Assembly (NCBI RefSeq): GCF_001421805.1
Contig: NZ_LMLC01000004.1
Span: 1-64,000, forward strand
DNA from: Sphingomonas sp. Leaf34
Lineage (GTDB): Bacteria; Pseudomonadota; Alphaproteobacteria; Sphingomonadales; Sphingomonadaceae
Direction: 5' to 3'
DNA: 64,000 nt
Below, in pieces: positions 1 to 9,232 of this stretch. Numbering within the stretch: position 1 is the stretch's first letter; each line of letters opens with the position of its first letter. The translations under genes were made by a program, and so were the position numbers. Below the pieces are notes generated by a model, which saw only the letters and a list, made by a program, of their open reading frames with translations, was not told where the DNA came from and ran no database searches.

Positions 1-21
1 ACGTCCGCACATACGGACCGT

Positions 22-98
<77 letters not shown>

Positions 99-110
99 CT
101 ATACCAAATA

Positions 111-140
111 GCCCCAGTCCAGCCGGACAGGGGCTTTTTT
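111..140 (+). terminator. Rho-independent terminator after tRNA-fMet
   Basis: A GCCCC A GTCC / GGAC A GGGGC hairpin with an AGCC loop is followed by a run of six T. It sits 12 bases after the tRNA 3' end and ends that transcript. The opposing LuxR gene ends 70 bases further on. Confidence 0.85.
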
Positions 141-209
141 GCGTTCTGAACCCCCACTGCGTTCGACAACTGCAGTATCCGGTCCAGGTCGCAAACTACC
201 GCAACGGGT

Positions 210-1337
210 CTAGCTCTCAGCCGATCCCATGTCAGACGCCAACACCAGTGCTGTGCGATCCGCGCCACGATCAAACCCCCGTGCGCGGCCCCATGCGGCA
301 GCCGCCACTCTCCGATTGACGCCGATCTTGCTGTAAACACGAGCAACGTGATTACGCACGGTATTGCCGCTGACATTCAGCGTGCGGGCCATCGTCTTGT
401 CGTCCATGCCCTCGCAGATCAATGTCAGCACTTCGCGCTCTCGGGGCGAGAGATCGTTCAACCCCGATGGAACGGTGCCACGCGATGGTCCGGTTCGAAG
501 TGTCAGATTGTCCAATATCGCATGGCTAAGCCACCTGGATTCGCAAACCGCAGCCTGAATCGCCGCCGCCAGATTACGCTCGTCTAACCGTCGTTGGGTG
601 ACGTCCTGAAACGTCCAGAGGGCATAGCTGTCATCGGCGACCATGACGTTGGCCTGTGAGACATGGCATTCGAGCCGCTGTCCACACTTGGCGCGGACGA
701 AGCCGGATGCAATCCCCGAGGGCCAGATCTCGGTATCGTCGAGCGAACGACCAGCGAGCTCGCTGGGCGAATACCCAATCAGAGCGCAGAAACTCTCGTT
801 TGCCATGCTCACTACGTTGGTGGCAGCATCGACTATGATCATGCACGCCGACGAAGTCGCGAACGCCGCTTCGACGCTCGTTCGATATTGGTCATGGCAT
901 CGTTCCGTCTCATGCCACGCCGCGACATCGGTAAGCGTGAACAGCATGCAGGGTTGTCCGGCGACGGTTACGGGCTGGCCTGTCACGATCACGCGCCGGC
1001 TGGTCCCGTCGGGCATCGCGATCTTGGCCTGGGTCTGCGGTATCGCTTGTGCGCCGATGAGTGCGCGCTTTACGAGGTCATAGTTTTCTACGCCCTCGAG
1101 AATGTTGCGCTCGTACATCGATCGGCGCAGCCAATCGCCGTCAGAGCTGTCCGTGAACGCAAGAAATGCCTGATTGACCATGATGTAGCGAAGGTCGCGC
1201 AGTCTGCAGACGATCGCCGGGGCGGGGTTTGACTCGATGGAGCAGTCGTATCGCGCATAACGATCGGGCGTATTCCAAACGGTGTCCGCCGGGGCGGGGT
1301 GGGGGCGTGTGAAAATATCCATGCACTCGTTCGTCAT
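210..1337 (-). CDS. PAS-domain LuxR-family transcriptional regulator
   Basis: The 375-aa protein has two PAS-like sensory regions (about residues 35-140 and 150-255; the second contains 'VSMANESFCALIGYSPSEL', a typical PAS core). A C-terminal LuxR/GerE helix-turn-helix follows at about 295-355 ('LSPREREVLTLICEGMDDK' and 'VSGNTVRNHVARVYSKIG'). No receiver domain is present, so it probably senses a ligand or redox state through PAS and binds DNA directly. The start at 1337 is preceded by AAGGA at proper spacing; an in-frame ATG at 1322 is less likely. It is monocistronic, facing the tRNA-fMet terminator. A nested dyad about 70-105 bases upstream may be its operator. Its target genes cannot be told from the sequence. 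Confidence 0.85.
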   Translation of the reverse strand: MTNECMDIFTRPHPAPADTVWNTPDRYARYDCSIESNPAPAIVCRLRDLRYIMVNQAFLAFTDSSDGDWLRRSMYERNILEGVENYDLVKRALIGAQAIPQTQAKIAMPDGTSRRVIVTGQPVTVAGQPCMLFTLTDVAAWHETERCHDQYRTSVEAAFATSSACMIIVDAATNVVSMANESFCALIGYSPSELAGRSLDDTEIWPSGIASGFVRAKCGQRLECHVSQANVMVADDSYALWTFQDVTQRRLDERNLAAAIQAAVCESRWLSHAILDNLTLRTGPSRGTVPSGLNDLSPREREVLTLICEGMDDKTMARTLNVSGNTVRNHVARVYSKIGVNRRVAAAAWGRARGFDRGADRTALVLASDMGSAES

Positions 1338-1405
1338 CGTCGTATCCTTCGTCCGGCGAAGATACGTCTCGGATTACGCAACTGCGAAGTGAATAGTATG
1401 TCATA

Positions 1406-1442
1406 ATACGAATGTATCATTCTGATACTACCGAATTCGTAT
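1406..1442. promoter_or_regulatory. Nested dyad upstream of the LuxR-type gene
   Basis: ATACGAA at 1406-1412 pairs with TTCGTAT at 1436-1442. Inside it GTATCA (1414-1419) and TGATAC (1423-1428) form a second perfect inverted repeat around TTC. It lies about 70 bases upstream of the regulator's start codon in an AT-rich patch, so it is a plausible operator. Function is inferred from position only. Confidence 0.4.
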
Positions 1443-1679
1443 AGGAAGCCGCACAATCTGGGTGATGATTGGCGATTTGGGCTACGAGTGGAGATGCATA
1501 AGATCGTTCGGGTATTGCGCGTAATTGTAAGCCAAAACGGTTTTATTGGCTTTTCTGCGGGCCATTAAATAAATTAGCCGGGGAATTATTAGAATATAGT
1601 TCTGATAGGACGGCCTCCTGATAGTCTACTGGCAAGGCAGTGCAAGCGTCGGCGATTATCAGGTCGATTGGGCCAATGG

Positions 1680-1835
1680 CTAGGTCGATGTCCACACGAA
1701 CGCCAGGTTGAACGACACCGACAGCGAAGCCGACGCTATCACGAAGATGCGTGGCGGTCCGCGGATGAGGCGGTCGATGATACGTCCCGACGCGATCACT
1801 CCGCCGCCCAGGCCGATCACGATCGCGACCGCGTG
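1680..1835 (-). pseudogene. Remnant of an MFS transporter C-terminus
   Basis: An open frame of about 51 codons reads 'AVAIVIGLGGGVIASGRIID' and continues with RLIRGPPR and a hydrophobic stretch, ending in a TAG at 1682-1680. The GLGGG...G..IDRL pattern resembles the last transmembrane hairpin of Spinster-like major facilitator transporters common in sphingomonads. The frame is closed upstream by a TAG at 1838-1836 and no start or N-terminal 350 residues are found, so it looks like a decayed gene end. The assignment rests on pattern resemblance over a short stretch. Confidence 0.35.
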
Positions 1836-2240
1836 CTAATCACCATCCGAGGTAGCGTCAGCTTGCTTTCGCGGATCGGGCCCATCGCCACGATTTCACC
1901 GAGGCCAGTAGGTCGCGCGCTGCGGCGCGCCGCTGCCAGACGCGGCGAGCGTCTTCGCGCACGAGGGCCTCGCCCCGCTGGTTATGCCCGCGCGCCGGCG
2001 CCGGGATGGCGATGAGGCCTCGCGTGGTGAACGTGCCGCGCCGGCCCCCGCGGCCGCGATCGATGCTCTGTCCTGTGCGTTCCAGCGCGCGCCCTTCCCG
2101 GACTGGGTGTCGTATGTCACGCCGGAGCCTCGTCATCGCGCGTCATTTAACGGCGGTTGGGCGTGAAGGGCGTCGCGCTGGTTGCTCAGAGGTGGCACGG
2201 AGGCCGCCGTCCAGCGCTGGAGCCCGCACAAATCGCCGCG
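1836..2240. other. Intergenic region without a recognisable gene
   Basis: This stretch of about 400 bases is open in several frames on both strands because of its GC content. None of the translations shows a known family, a plausible ribosome site or a signal sequence. It may hold further decayed coding sequence continuous with the MFS remnant to its left. Confidence 0.5.
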
Positions 2241-3374
2241 TCATGCCTTGAGGATCAGACCCTTGCGGTCCATCCACCAGCCGACCGCCCAGCACAGCAT
2301 CGTGTAGGCGAGTGCACAGAGCAGCGATCCGAACGCGCCGGGTGCGATGCGCTGAAAGATCTCGATACCGACCCAGCCGTACAGCCCGCCATCTTCACCG
2401 ACGGGGATCAGGTTGATCGCGGTCACGAACAGCTCGGAGAACAGATAGACGGCGAGCGGATTGCGACCGAGGATCGTGAAGAAACGCGTGCCGCGCTTCA
2501 CCCCGGCGATCTCGACCAGCGCGATGATCCCCGCCAGCACGATGCAGTCGATGCCGATCGTCAGCAGCACGTAGGAGCTGGTCCAGAGCTTCTTGGCGAG
2601 CGGGAACCACGGCGACCAGGCCAGCCCGGCAAGGACGAACGCGACCCCGTACAGCGCCATCATGCGCACCGTCCGCGTCAGACTGGCACCGCGCTGCACC
2701 GCCAGCCCAACGAGATAGCCCGCCAGCACGTTGACGATCGCGGGGAGCGTCCCGAGCAGCCCTTCGGGATCGAAGCCGCCATCCTTCTTGTACAGATGCC
2801 CAGGGCCCAGCAGCCACAGGTCGAGCTGCGTGCCGATCGTGCCGAACTTGTCGTACGCCATACCCGGCGCGGACAGGACCAGCAGGATCGCCCAATAGCC
2901 GAACAGCAGCACGATGCCGGCAATCACGATCGCGCGCACGTCGAGCCAGCGCACCAGCAGCCCCGCGGCGACATAGCATAAGGCGAGGCGCTGCAGGACG
3001 CCGGGCACGCGGGTCAGCGCGAACGGGATCGGCGCCAAGCCGTCGTCGGTGCGCATGACAAACGGGAACCAGTACATCAGGAACCCGAGCGCGAAGATGA
3101 TCGCGCCACGTTTGAACAGTCGGGTGAGATACGGCGCGGTGTCGATCCGGGTGCGCGTGGCGAAGCTCATCGCGTTGCCCATCGCGAACAGGAAGCTCGG
3201 GAAGATCGCGTCGGCGAGCGTGAAGCCCAACCATTTTGCATGGACGAGCGTGGCGTAGGCGGGGGCGCCCGGCCCGGCGGTGTTGACCAGGATCATCAGG
3301 AAGACGGTCAGTCCGCGAAATACGTCGAGCGCGGTGAAGCGGCGTGGGTTGGCGGGAGCGAGTGTGTCGGTCAT
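2241..3374 (-). CDS. nagX: HGSNAT/NagX-family membrane acetyltransferase (DUF5009-type)
   Basis: This 377-aa multi-pass membrane protein belongs to the family of human lysosomal heparan-alpha-glucosaminide N-acetyltransferase and bacterial NagX. The N-terminal signature runs from 'RFTALDVFRGLTVFLMILVN' into 'VHAKWLGFTLADAIFPSF'. His45 aligns by eye with the active-site His of the human enzyme (the 'FKHASWNGLTVADL' region). About ten hydrophobic segments follow. In the family, acetyl from cytoplasmic acetyl-CoA is passed across the membrane to a terminal amino sugar. The start at 3374 overlaps the GH89 stop by ATGA, indicating translational coupling; a longer in-frame start at 3599 would lie inside GH89. 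Gene order (TonB receptor, GH89, this gene) suggests it prepares or recycles glucosaminides for the neighbouring alpha-N-acetylglucosaminidase. The substrate is inferred. Confidence 0.85.
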   Translation of the reverse strand: MTDTLAPANPRRFTALDVFRGLTVFLMILVNTAGPGAPAYATLVHAKWLGFTLADAIFPSFLFAMGNAMSFATRTRIDTAPYLTRLFKRGAIIFALGFLMYWFPFVMRTDDGLAPIPFALTRVPGVLQRLALCYVAAGLLVRWLDVRAIVIAGIVLLFGYWAILLVLSAPGMAYDKFGTIGTQLDLWLLGPGHLYKKDGGFDPEGLLGTLPAIVNVLAGYLVGLAVQRGASLTRTVRMMALYGVAFVLAGLAWSPWFPLAKKLWTSSYVLLTIGIDCIVLAGIIALVEIAGVKRGTRFFTILGRNPLAVYLFSELFVTAINLIPVGEDGGLYGWVGIEIFQRIAPGAFGSLLCALAYTMLCWAVGWWMDRKGLILKA

Positions 3375-5647
3375 GGCTGTCCTGCGTCGTCGAGCAACTG
3401 GCGCACGCCTGCGATCGGATCGGCAGGGCGGTGGCGCGACCAGGTGCGGCCGTCCTTCAGCCAAGCCTGCTCCCATGCGGTAATCTTTGCGGCGGTCGCG
3501 GTGGTATCGAGCGGCTGATGCGACAGCGCGGCGGCGCGCTGCGCGGCGAGGAAGAGTTGCCAGCGCGGCAGATAATAGCCGGCGTAGAGCCCCTGCCACG
3601 CGCGCGAGGCGTAATCGGAAAGGTGACCCGCGCCGCCCCAGACGGTGACGATCGCTTTGGCCTGCTCCTCGAACGCATCCTTCTCCGCGGGCGTGTCGCC
3701 ATACGCGCGGGCATCCGCGATCCAGCTGCCGAGCGTTTCCTGCTGGTTGCCGATCAGCGCGTCTATCTGCTGCGCGAGGCGTGCTGCGGTGGCGGCATCG
3801 CGGTCGCCGGTGGGGATATGGCCGGCGGCGTAGGCGGCAACCGCGCTGCGCAGCTTCGCGTCGAGCCGCAGGGTTGCGTATTGGCGCGTGAAATCGACGA
3901 GGTCATAGGTCAGCAGCGGCGCGGGCTGGCGTGGGGCCGCCGCCAGTATCCCGCCGATACCGTTACGCAGTGCCGCTTCGTCGCCGGGGGACGCCGGATA
4001 ATCCGCGGCGATCAGCGCGGGGCGTTTGAACAGCAGATGCGCGCCCGCCATCTCGCGCCACCAGCGCGGCGTCCAGTAGCGCGTGGCATAGGTGCCGGAA
4101 ATCACCTTGCCCCAGCCGGCGACGAGCGCGGGCGACGCCGCGCCGTAACGCGCGCGCACATAGTCGGCGATCCAGTTCGTCACCGGGCGCTTCGCATCCT
4201 CCCCCCAGGCCAGATCATAGGCATAGGCATAGACGACCGAGTTGCTGTGCAACCCTTCCGGGAACATGCCGAAGCCGGTCAGGTTGCCTCGCGTCGGGCT
4301 GGTCGGCAGGCTTGCGAGATCGCGGCGGTAGAAGTCCAGGTCGCCATAGACCGGGTTGCTGCCGCCGTAATTGTGGACATAGCCATAGACCCAGCTCTTG
4401 CCGTCGAACGCGCCGCTGGTCTTCCAGATACCGGGGTACCGATCGTTGCCGATGTCGAGCACCAGCATGCGCTGGTTCGGCACGCGGCTGAGAAACGCGC
4501 GGATCGCGTCGGGCGTCCAGAATGCCTTGTCCGCGCCGAACAGCCAGCCCTGCATCACCCAGGTCGCGTTCGGCGCGGCGGCGGTGACGGACTGGAACAG
4601 CTTCTCGCCATAGGCAGCCAACCGCGCGTCGCGCACCGCGACGGGTAGCGCGGCGGCACGCGTCGCGGCGGTGTTGGCGATCCCGTCGCCATAGTGCGCA
4701 GCGCTCGCATCGCTGCCGTCCTCGGCGATCGGCGGCACCATTTCGTTGAAGGCGTCGGCCAGGTAATAGTCGCCGGCGCCGTAGGTCTGCGTGTACAGTT
4801 GCGTGAAGCGCCGTGCGAGGACCGCGAACAGCGGATCGGACGGATCGAGCCAGTAGGTGCCGGGGAACCCCTCCCACGCGCGCATCCGGTAGATCCGCGC
4901 CTTGGGATGCCGGTCGGCGAACGCCTTTGGCAAATAGCCCGAGAACGCCGGCAGGATCGGCTTCATGCCGAGCGCGCGCATCCGGCCGAGGATGCGGCGT
5001 TGCAGCTGATGCTTCTTCTCGATCCACCCCGCCGACAGCGGCGCGCGGTAGCCCGCGATGTTGCCCATCCGCTGCCACGGCAGGAACGGTGCGGCGGACA
5101 GGCCGCTGGCGATGGCGGCATCATTGAGTCCCTGATCGCGCCACAAGGCGCGCCAGACATATTCCTGCCCCTCCATCGCGAGCGGCGTGTCGATGCCGCG
5201 TGCCGCCATCCAGTCGATCTCGTCCGACCAGCGACCCCAAGCCCACCACGGCGTGGTGTATCCGAACGTGCAGGTGTTGAGGTAGGTGCGCAGCGCGAAG
5301 GCGGAGGCGACCGGCCCGGTGTCGCCGGTGGGAAGACCGGTGAGCGGTGCGATGCGGCGCCCCTCCCAGCTCAGCGACACGCGGCCTTGCTGCTGGAGAT
5401 ACTGCGTCGCGCCGTGCACGAGCGCGATCGCGGAGGACCCCTCGACCGCCATGCGCCCGTTGCGGACGCGCACCCGGTAATAGGGCTTGGCGGCGGGGCG
5501 GATCGTCAGCGCGATGCCGGGGGCGGCGATACCGAGCCGGCTGAGTGCGGCGCGCGCCGGATCGGTGTCGCGCGGCTGCCCCTGAGCGGCGCCGGCCGCC
5601 GTCAGCAGCAAGAGACCCTGGATGGCGAGGATGGCTGGTCTCTTCAC
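3371..5647 (-). CDS. GH89 alpha-N-acetylglucosaminidase (NAGLU family), secreted
   Basis: The 758-aa protein begins with a Sec signal peptide ('MKRPAILAIQGLLLLTAAGA', cleavage near residue 23) from a GTG start. It shows the GH89 layout: small N-terminal domain, (beta/alpha)8 barrel with 'LNTCTFGYTTPWWAWGRWSD', and an alpha-helical C-terminal domain. The acid/base glutamate is E302 in 'YYLADAFNEMVPP' and the nucleophile E464 in 'GFGMFPEGLHSNSVVY', both as in human NAGLU. The family removes terminal alpha-linked GlcNAc, for example from heparan sulfate or mucin-type glycans, here probably in the periplasm or outside the cell. It starts 33 bases after the TonB receptor stop and overlaps nagX by four bases, so the three genes form an operon. 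The natural polymer is unknown. Confidence 0.93.
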   Translation of the reverse strand: MKRPAILAIQGLLLLTAAGAAQGQPRDTDPARAALSRLGIAAPGIALTIRPAAKPYYRVRVRNGRMAVEGSSAIALVHGATQYLQQQGRVSLSWEGRRIAPLTGLPTGDTGPVASAFALRTYLNTCTFGYTTPWWAWGRWSDEIDWMAARGIDTPLAMEGQEYVWRALWRDQGLNDAAIASGLSAAPFLPWQRMGNIAGYRAPLSAGWIEKKHQLQRRILGRMRALGMKPILPAFSGYLPKAFADRHPKARIYRMRAWEGFPGTYWLDPSDPLFAVLARRFTQLYTQTYGAGDYYLADAFNEMVPPIAEDGSDASAAHYGDGIANTAATRAAALPVAVRDARLAAYGEKLFQSVTAAAPNATWVMQGWLFGADKAFWTPDAIRAFLSRVPNQRMLVLDIGNDRYPGIWKTSGAFDGKSWVYGYVHNYGGSNPVYGDLDFYRRDLASLPTSPTRGNLTGFGMFPEGLHSNSVVYAYAYDLAWGEDAKRPVTNWIADYVRARYGAASPALVAGWGKVISGTYATRYWTPRWWREMAGAHLLFKRPALIAADYPASPGDEAALRNGIGGILAAAPRQPAPLLTYDLVDFTRQYATLRLDAKLRSAVAAYAAGHIPTGDRDAATAARLAQQIDALIGNQQETLGSWIADARAYGDTPAEKDAFEEQAKAIVTVWGGAGHLSDYASRAWQGLYAGYYLPRWQLFLAAQRAAALSHQPLDTTATAAKITAWEQAWLKDGRTWSRHRPADPIAGVRQLLDDAGQP

Positions 5648-5680
5648 GGCTGGCGGCGCCTCGTTTCGTTGCGGGTTAGA

Positions 5681-8443
5681 TCAGAACCGTGCGGTCGCGG
5701 ACAGATAGAATGTCCGGCCGGTACGGCTGGCGAGCTGGAACGTGTCCGCGTTGGTCTGATACGCGTCTTCGTGCGTGTTGTTCAGATTGATGATGCCGCC
5801 GGTGAAGCTCAGGAACGTGGTCGGGGTGAAGCCCAGCGCCAGATCCATCTGCGTGCGCGGGCGCACCGTGTGGATCTGGCCGCCATCGACGAAGAAGCTG
5901 GTCGACGCATCCTGCTTGTACGCACTGCGATGGTTCACCGAGAGACGGACGCTGAACATCTCGTTTTCCCAGTAGGGCGTCACGTTCCAGGTGAGCTTCG
6001 AAAGGTCGCGCAGGTTGAAACCCGTCCCGAGCGCGGGGGAGTCGGCGTCGACCACGGTGACGTTGCCGGTCGCACCAAAGCCCTTCAGCGGCAGGAATTC
6101 GTCGAAGCTCTCCGAGGCGGCGAATTCGACGCCCTTGACGTGGATGACGCTGTTGTCGTTCAGCTTGCGGCTGAAATTATAGTCGGTCGCGCCATCCGCA
6201 GACGCGCAACCGCCGACCTGGCCGTTCAGCGTCACGCCGTTGAACGACGTCGGGCAGTAGAATTGCGTGAACGTTCCGTTCTTCACCGCCTTGTAGAAGC
6301 CGGCGATGCTGATCGAATTGCCGCGGCCGTGATAAAATTCGAGGCTGAGGTCGGCCTGATTTGCGGTCAGCGGCTTCAGGCGCGATTCGCCGTTCGACAC
6401 GGACACGCTCGGACGGATCCCGGTGTTGTCGGTGAAAAAGGTGTCGGCCATCTGGGTCTGGCTGTTGAGCAGCGGACGCACCAGCACCTTGGCAACCGCG
6501 AGACGTGCCACGAGCCGGTTGGTCAGATCGAGCGCGAAGGACGCGCTCGGCAGGACGTTGCCATAATCCTGAAGCACGTTCTGCGTGCGGAGCAGTGGGG
6601 AGCCGCTGTCGGTACCCGCGGTGACGTTGGACGTGACGTTCTGGTGGGTGTGTTCGTAGCGGACGCCGACGTTGCCGCGGATCGACTTGCCGAACAGCAT
6701 CGAGTCGAGATTGGCCATCGCATAGACGGCGGGAATGTAGCGGTCGACTTGATAGCTGTTCGCCCAGTCGCGGACGTCTGGAACGGTGATACCCTGCCCC
6801 GCGAGGATCGACTGCCACAGCGGTGCATTGGTCTCGAGGAACGAGGTGGGGATACCGATCTTGCCGTCCAGGAAGTTCGTGACGCGAATGCCGGTCGTGC
6901 TGAGGTTCGGGATGACCGCATATTCAGGATACAGATCCGGCCGCGTCACGTCGGCGTCGCGGTCATGGCGAAAGGCGTCGGTCTGGAAGCTCTCGTGGTG
7001 ATATTTCACGCCGAACACGAAGGACTTGACGCCGAACGACCCGATATCCTTGGTGACGTCGAACTGGCCCGATACGTCCTTGGCCATCTGAATGTGCGTG
7101 GCACCATCGACGAACGCGAAATAGGTGCGGTTTGCCGGGTTGAACAGCGTGCCGTCCCATACGCCGGGGTCGGTCGTGAATTTGACGTTGTTCGGGTTGG
7201 AGATGTCGAGGCTACCGCCCGCGGCCACGTTTGCGCCGTCGATCGAGGCGAATTCGCGCAGATCAGCATCGCCTCTGGTGTAGTGCGCGACGGCGTGGAC
7301 GTTCCACGTTTCGCCCGGCTGCCAGTTGACCGTGCCGGTATAGGCCTGCGTCTTGAGGTCGCGCGTTTCGGGCTGGTCGTTATTGCCGACGCCGAAGTTG
7401 CTGATGGTGATCTTGTCGGCAACGCCGTTCGCGGTGCTGACGACCGTGATCTTGCTGGGGTTCGTGGAATCCGTGGGGTTCCAGCGGCCGAATACCAGCT
7501 GTTGCGTATCGTAACGCGTGTCGTCCTTCGAATATTCGCCCTGCAGGAGCACTTCGACGTTCGATCGCGGCTTCCACTGGATCGCGCCGCTGGCCATCAG
7601 CTGCTTGCTGTCGCGATCGATGCGGCGCAGGCGGAAATTGCCGGGCACATAGTTGGTCGGATCGACGACGCCGGGATTGTACCAGTTTTTGACAAAGGCA
7701 TAATCGCCGCGATCCGTCAGCTCTTGGTAGCTGACGTTCGCCATCACGCCCAGCGTACCGTCGAAGAAGCTGTCGATATAGGCGCCGCTGACCTTCGGCG
7801 TGATCTTCTTGCTGCGATATTCCGAATTATAGCCCTTCACACCGACGATGAAGCGCGGCCCCTTGTAGCCGAGCGGCTTCACCGTATCGATGTTGACCGT
7901 GCCGGACAGGCCGCCCGTGTCCATGTCGGCGGTCGGCGATTTCACGACCTGGATCGCGCTGGCGAGATCCGTCTGGATGATGTCGTAGCGGAAGCCGTCC
8001 TTGAAATCGGCGCTGGCGAAGGTCTGGCCGTTGATCGTCGTGCGGGCATATTGCGCGCCGAGCCCGCGAATACTGATCGTCGACCCGCGACCATTGATGT
8101 TCGACATCTGCACACCGGCGATGCGCTGGATTGCTTCGGTGACGTTCTGCGCCGGGAACTTGCCGATATCCTCGGCGGTGATGCCGTCGGAGATGCGGAT
8201 ATCGTTGCGCTTCGCCTGGGCGGCCGAGGCGAGGCTCCGACGAAAGCCGGTCACGGTGATCTCTGCGGTGTCGCGACCATCGCTCTGGCCACCGGTCGCG
8301 GACGGCGTGGTCGGTGTCGGATCGCCAACGGGTGCGGTCTGTGCGCCGGCGGGCGTGATAAAGGCGAGGGCTGCGAAGCAACTCGTCGCGAGCAGGCAAA
8401 CTTTGGCAGAACCCTGTTCAAACGTGCGCTTACGGTACGTCAT
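5681..8443 (-). CDS. TonB-dependent outer-membrane receptor (glycan import)
   Basis: The 920-aa protein has a signal peptide ending near 'ITPAGAQ', a TonB-box-like 'AEITVTGFRRSL', a plug domain ('DIGKFPAQNVTEAIQRIAGV', 'SIRGLGAQYARTTINGQ') and a long beta-barrel ending in aromatic 'FYLSATARF', the usual outer-membrane C-terminus. It matches the TonB-dependent receptors that sphingomonads and Caulobacter place at the head of sugar loci. The start at 8443 is preceded by AAGGGGG at good spacing. As first gene of an operon with GH89 and nagX it probably imports GlcNAc-containing oligosaccharides. The ligand is inferred from the neighbours, and the plug sequence alone would not separate a sugar from a siderophore role. 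Confidence 0.92.
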   Translation of the reverse strand: MTYRKRTFEQGSAKVCLLATSCFAALAFITPAGAQTAPVGDPTPTTPSATGGQSDGRDTAEITVTGFRRSLASAAQAKRNDIRISDGITAEDIGKFPAQNVTEAIQRIAGVQMSNINGRGSTISIRGLGAQYARTTINGQTFASADFKDGFRYDIIQTDLASAIQVVKSPTADMDTGGLSGTVNIDTVKPLGYKGPRFIVGVKGYNSEYRSKKITPKVSGAYIDSFFDGTLGVMANVSYQELTDRGDYAFVKNWYNPGVVDPTNYVPGNFRLRRIDRDSKQLMASGAIQWKPRSNVEVLLQGEYSKDDTRYDTQQLVFGRWNPTDSTNPSKITVVSTANGVADKITISNFGVGNNDQPETRDLKTQAYTGTVNWQPGETWNVHAVAHYTRGDADLREFASIDGANVAAGGSLDISNPNNVKFTTDPGVWDGTLFNPANRTYFAFVDGATHIQMAKDVSGQFDVTKDIGSFGVKSFVFGVKYHHESFQTDAFRHDRDADVTRPDLYPEYAVIPNLSTTGIRVTNFLDGKIGIPTSFLETNAPLWQSILAGQGITVPDVRDWANSYQVDRYIPAVYAMANLDSMLFGKSIRGNVGVRYEHTHQNVTSNVTAGTDSGSPLLRTQNVLQDYGNVLPSASFALDLTNRLVARLAVAKVLVRPLLNSQTQMADTFFTDNTGIRPSVSVSNGESRLKPLTANQADLSLEFYHGRGNSISIAGFYKAVKNGTFTQFYCPTSFNGVTLNGQVGGCASADGATDYNFSRKLNDNSVIHVKGVEFAASESFDEFLPLKGFGATGNVTVVDADSPALGTGFNLRDLSKLTWNVTPYWENEMFSVRLSVNHRSAYKQDASTSFFVDGGQIHTVRPRTQMDLALGFTPTTFLSFTGGIINLNNTHEDAYQTNADTFQLASRTGRTFYLSATARF

Positions 8444-9232
8444 GAAAACCCCCTTAAAAAAAGCGATTAAGCGTGGCGCACGGGATTATTTGTCCGTTGT
8501 CGCTGCCGAAAACCCTGCGTTTGTAACGGGAGTGTCACGGATGTTGAAGGCCACTGTCAAGCGGCAAGAGAGACATAATCATAACATAGTGCGATAAGAT
8601 GTTATTGATTGGTACGGTCTAGTAAAAAAGCGTGACTGATCAATCGGATGCTCTTCACAGGGCGATTTCTGACGATGAACGGATCGTCATAATAGGACAA
8701 AGATCGAAGCGTGATAGACCCTGCCATCGACAGCATCGCACCGAATCGTGGCGTGCCGGCTATCGGCGAGATCCACTGTGATCGTGACGATCGGCGCTTG
8801 CTGATGGGTAGGGGGCGCGCGCAATCAAGCGTTAGCAGTCACGCGGCCAACGCCGCAGGACATACATATTAGATACCAGTGATACTATCAACGAGACCTC
8901 CCTTATTGGGTGTTTGCCCAAAGGCTCATTTGAAGCAGCGGGCGTGTGGCCGCGGATGCTGTATTCCACCCCGGGTCGGTACCGGCAGGGGAGATTCCGG
9001 CGATCATGGCAGTGATAGGCCAGCGAACGCCAACATGGTGCCGGTGAATGTACTGGCGGGTCCGATATGTCAGCGTGTCATTCCGCAAGCGCGCAAAAAT
9101 TAGTCAGACCCGCATGCACTGGCGACTGGATCTCTTCGCTGCGGGACTGCGGCGCGGCGCGTGTTGACGCATCCGCACCGTCTTGGAGGGTGACGCGCCG
9201 CGCCGGATCACACTGCGCAGATTCCGTGCGGC
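8444..9232. other. Long intergenic region upstream of the first TonB receptor
   Basis: About 790 bases separate the TonB receptor start from the GH2 stop. It must contain the promoter of the receptor operon. An ATAACAT/ATGTTAT dyad is visible at 8581-8605. The remainder (8640-9230) holds only short open frames on both strands with no recognised family. No riboswitch-like structure was found by eye. Confidence 0.5.
8581..8605. promoter_or_regulatory. Candidate operator dyad upstream of TonB receptor-GH89-nagX
   Basis: ATAACAT (8581-8587) and ATGTTAT (8599-8605) form a perfect 7-bp inverted repeat with an 11-base spacer, about 140 bases upstream of the receptor start. It is AT-rich in a GC-rich genome and placed where a regulator or promoter would be expected. 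No regulator gene lies beside the operon. Confidence 0.35.

Noticed and set aside
4694..8470. Plus-strand open frame of 1258 codons
   Set aside because: It is antisense to the GH89 and TonB receptor genes, with arginine/glutamate-rich low-complexity translation and no family; a GC-bias shadow.
8903..9088. Minus-strand 61-codon frame suspected to be a transposase or phage fragment
   Set aside because: No motif could be matched and no inverted repeats or target duplications flank it.
8640..9230. Cobalamin-type riboswitch upstream of the TonB receptor
   Set aside because: No convincing B12-box with the conserved surrounding stems was found on the receptor strand.
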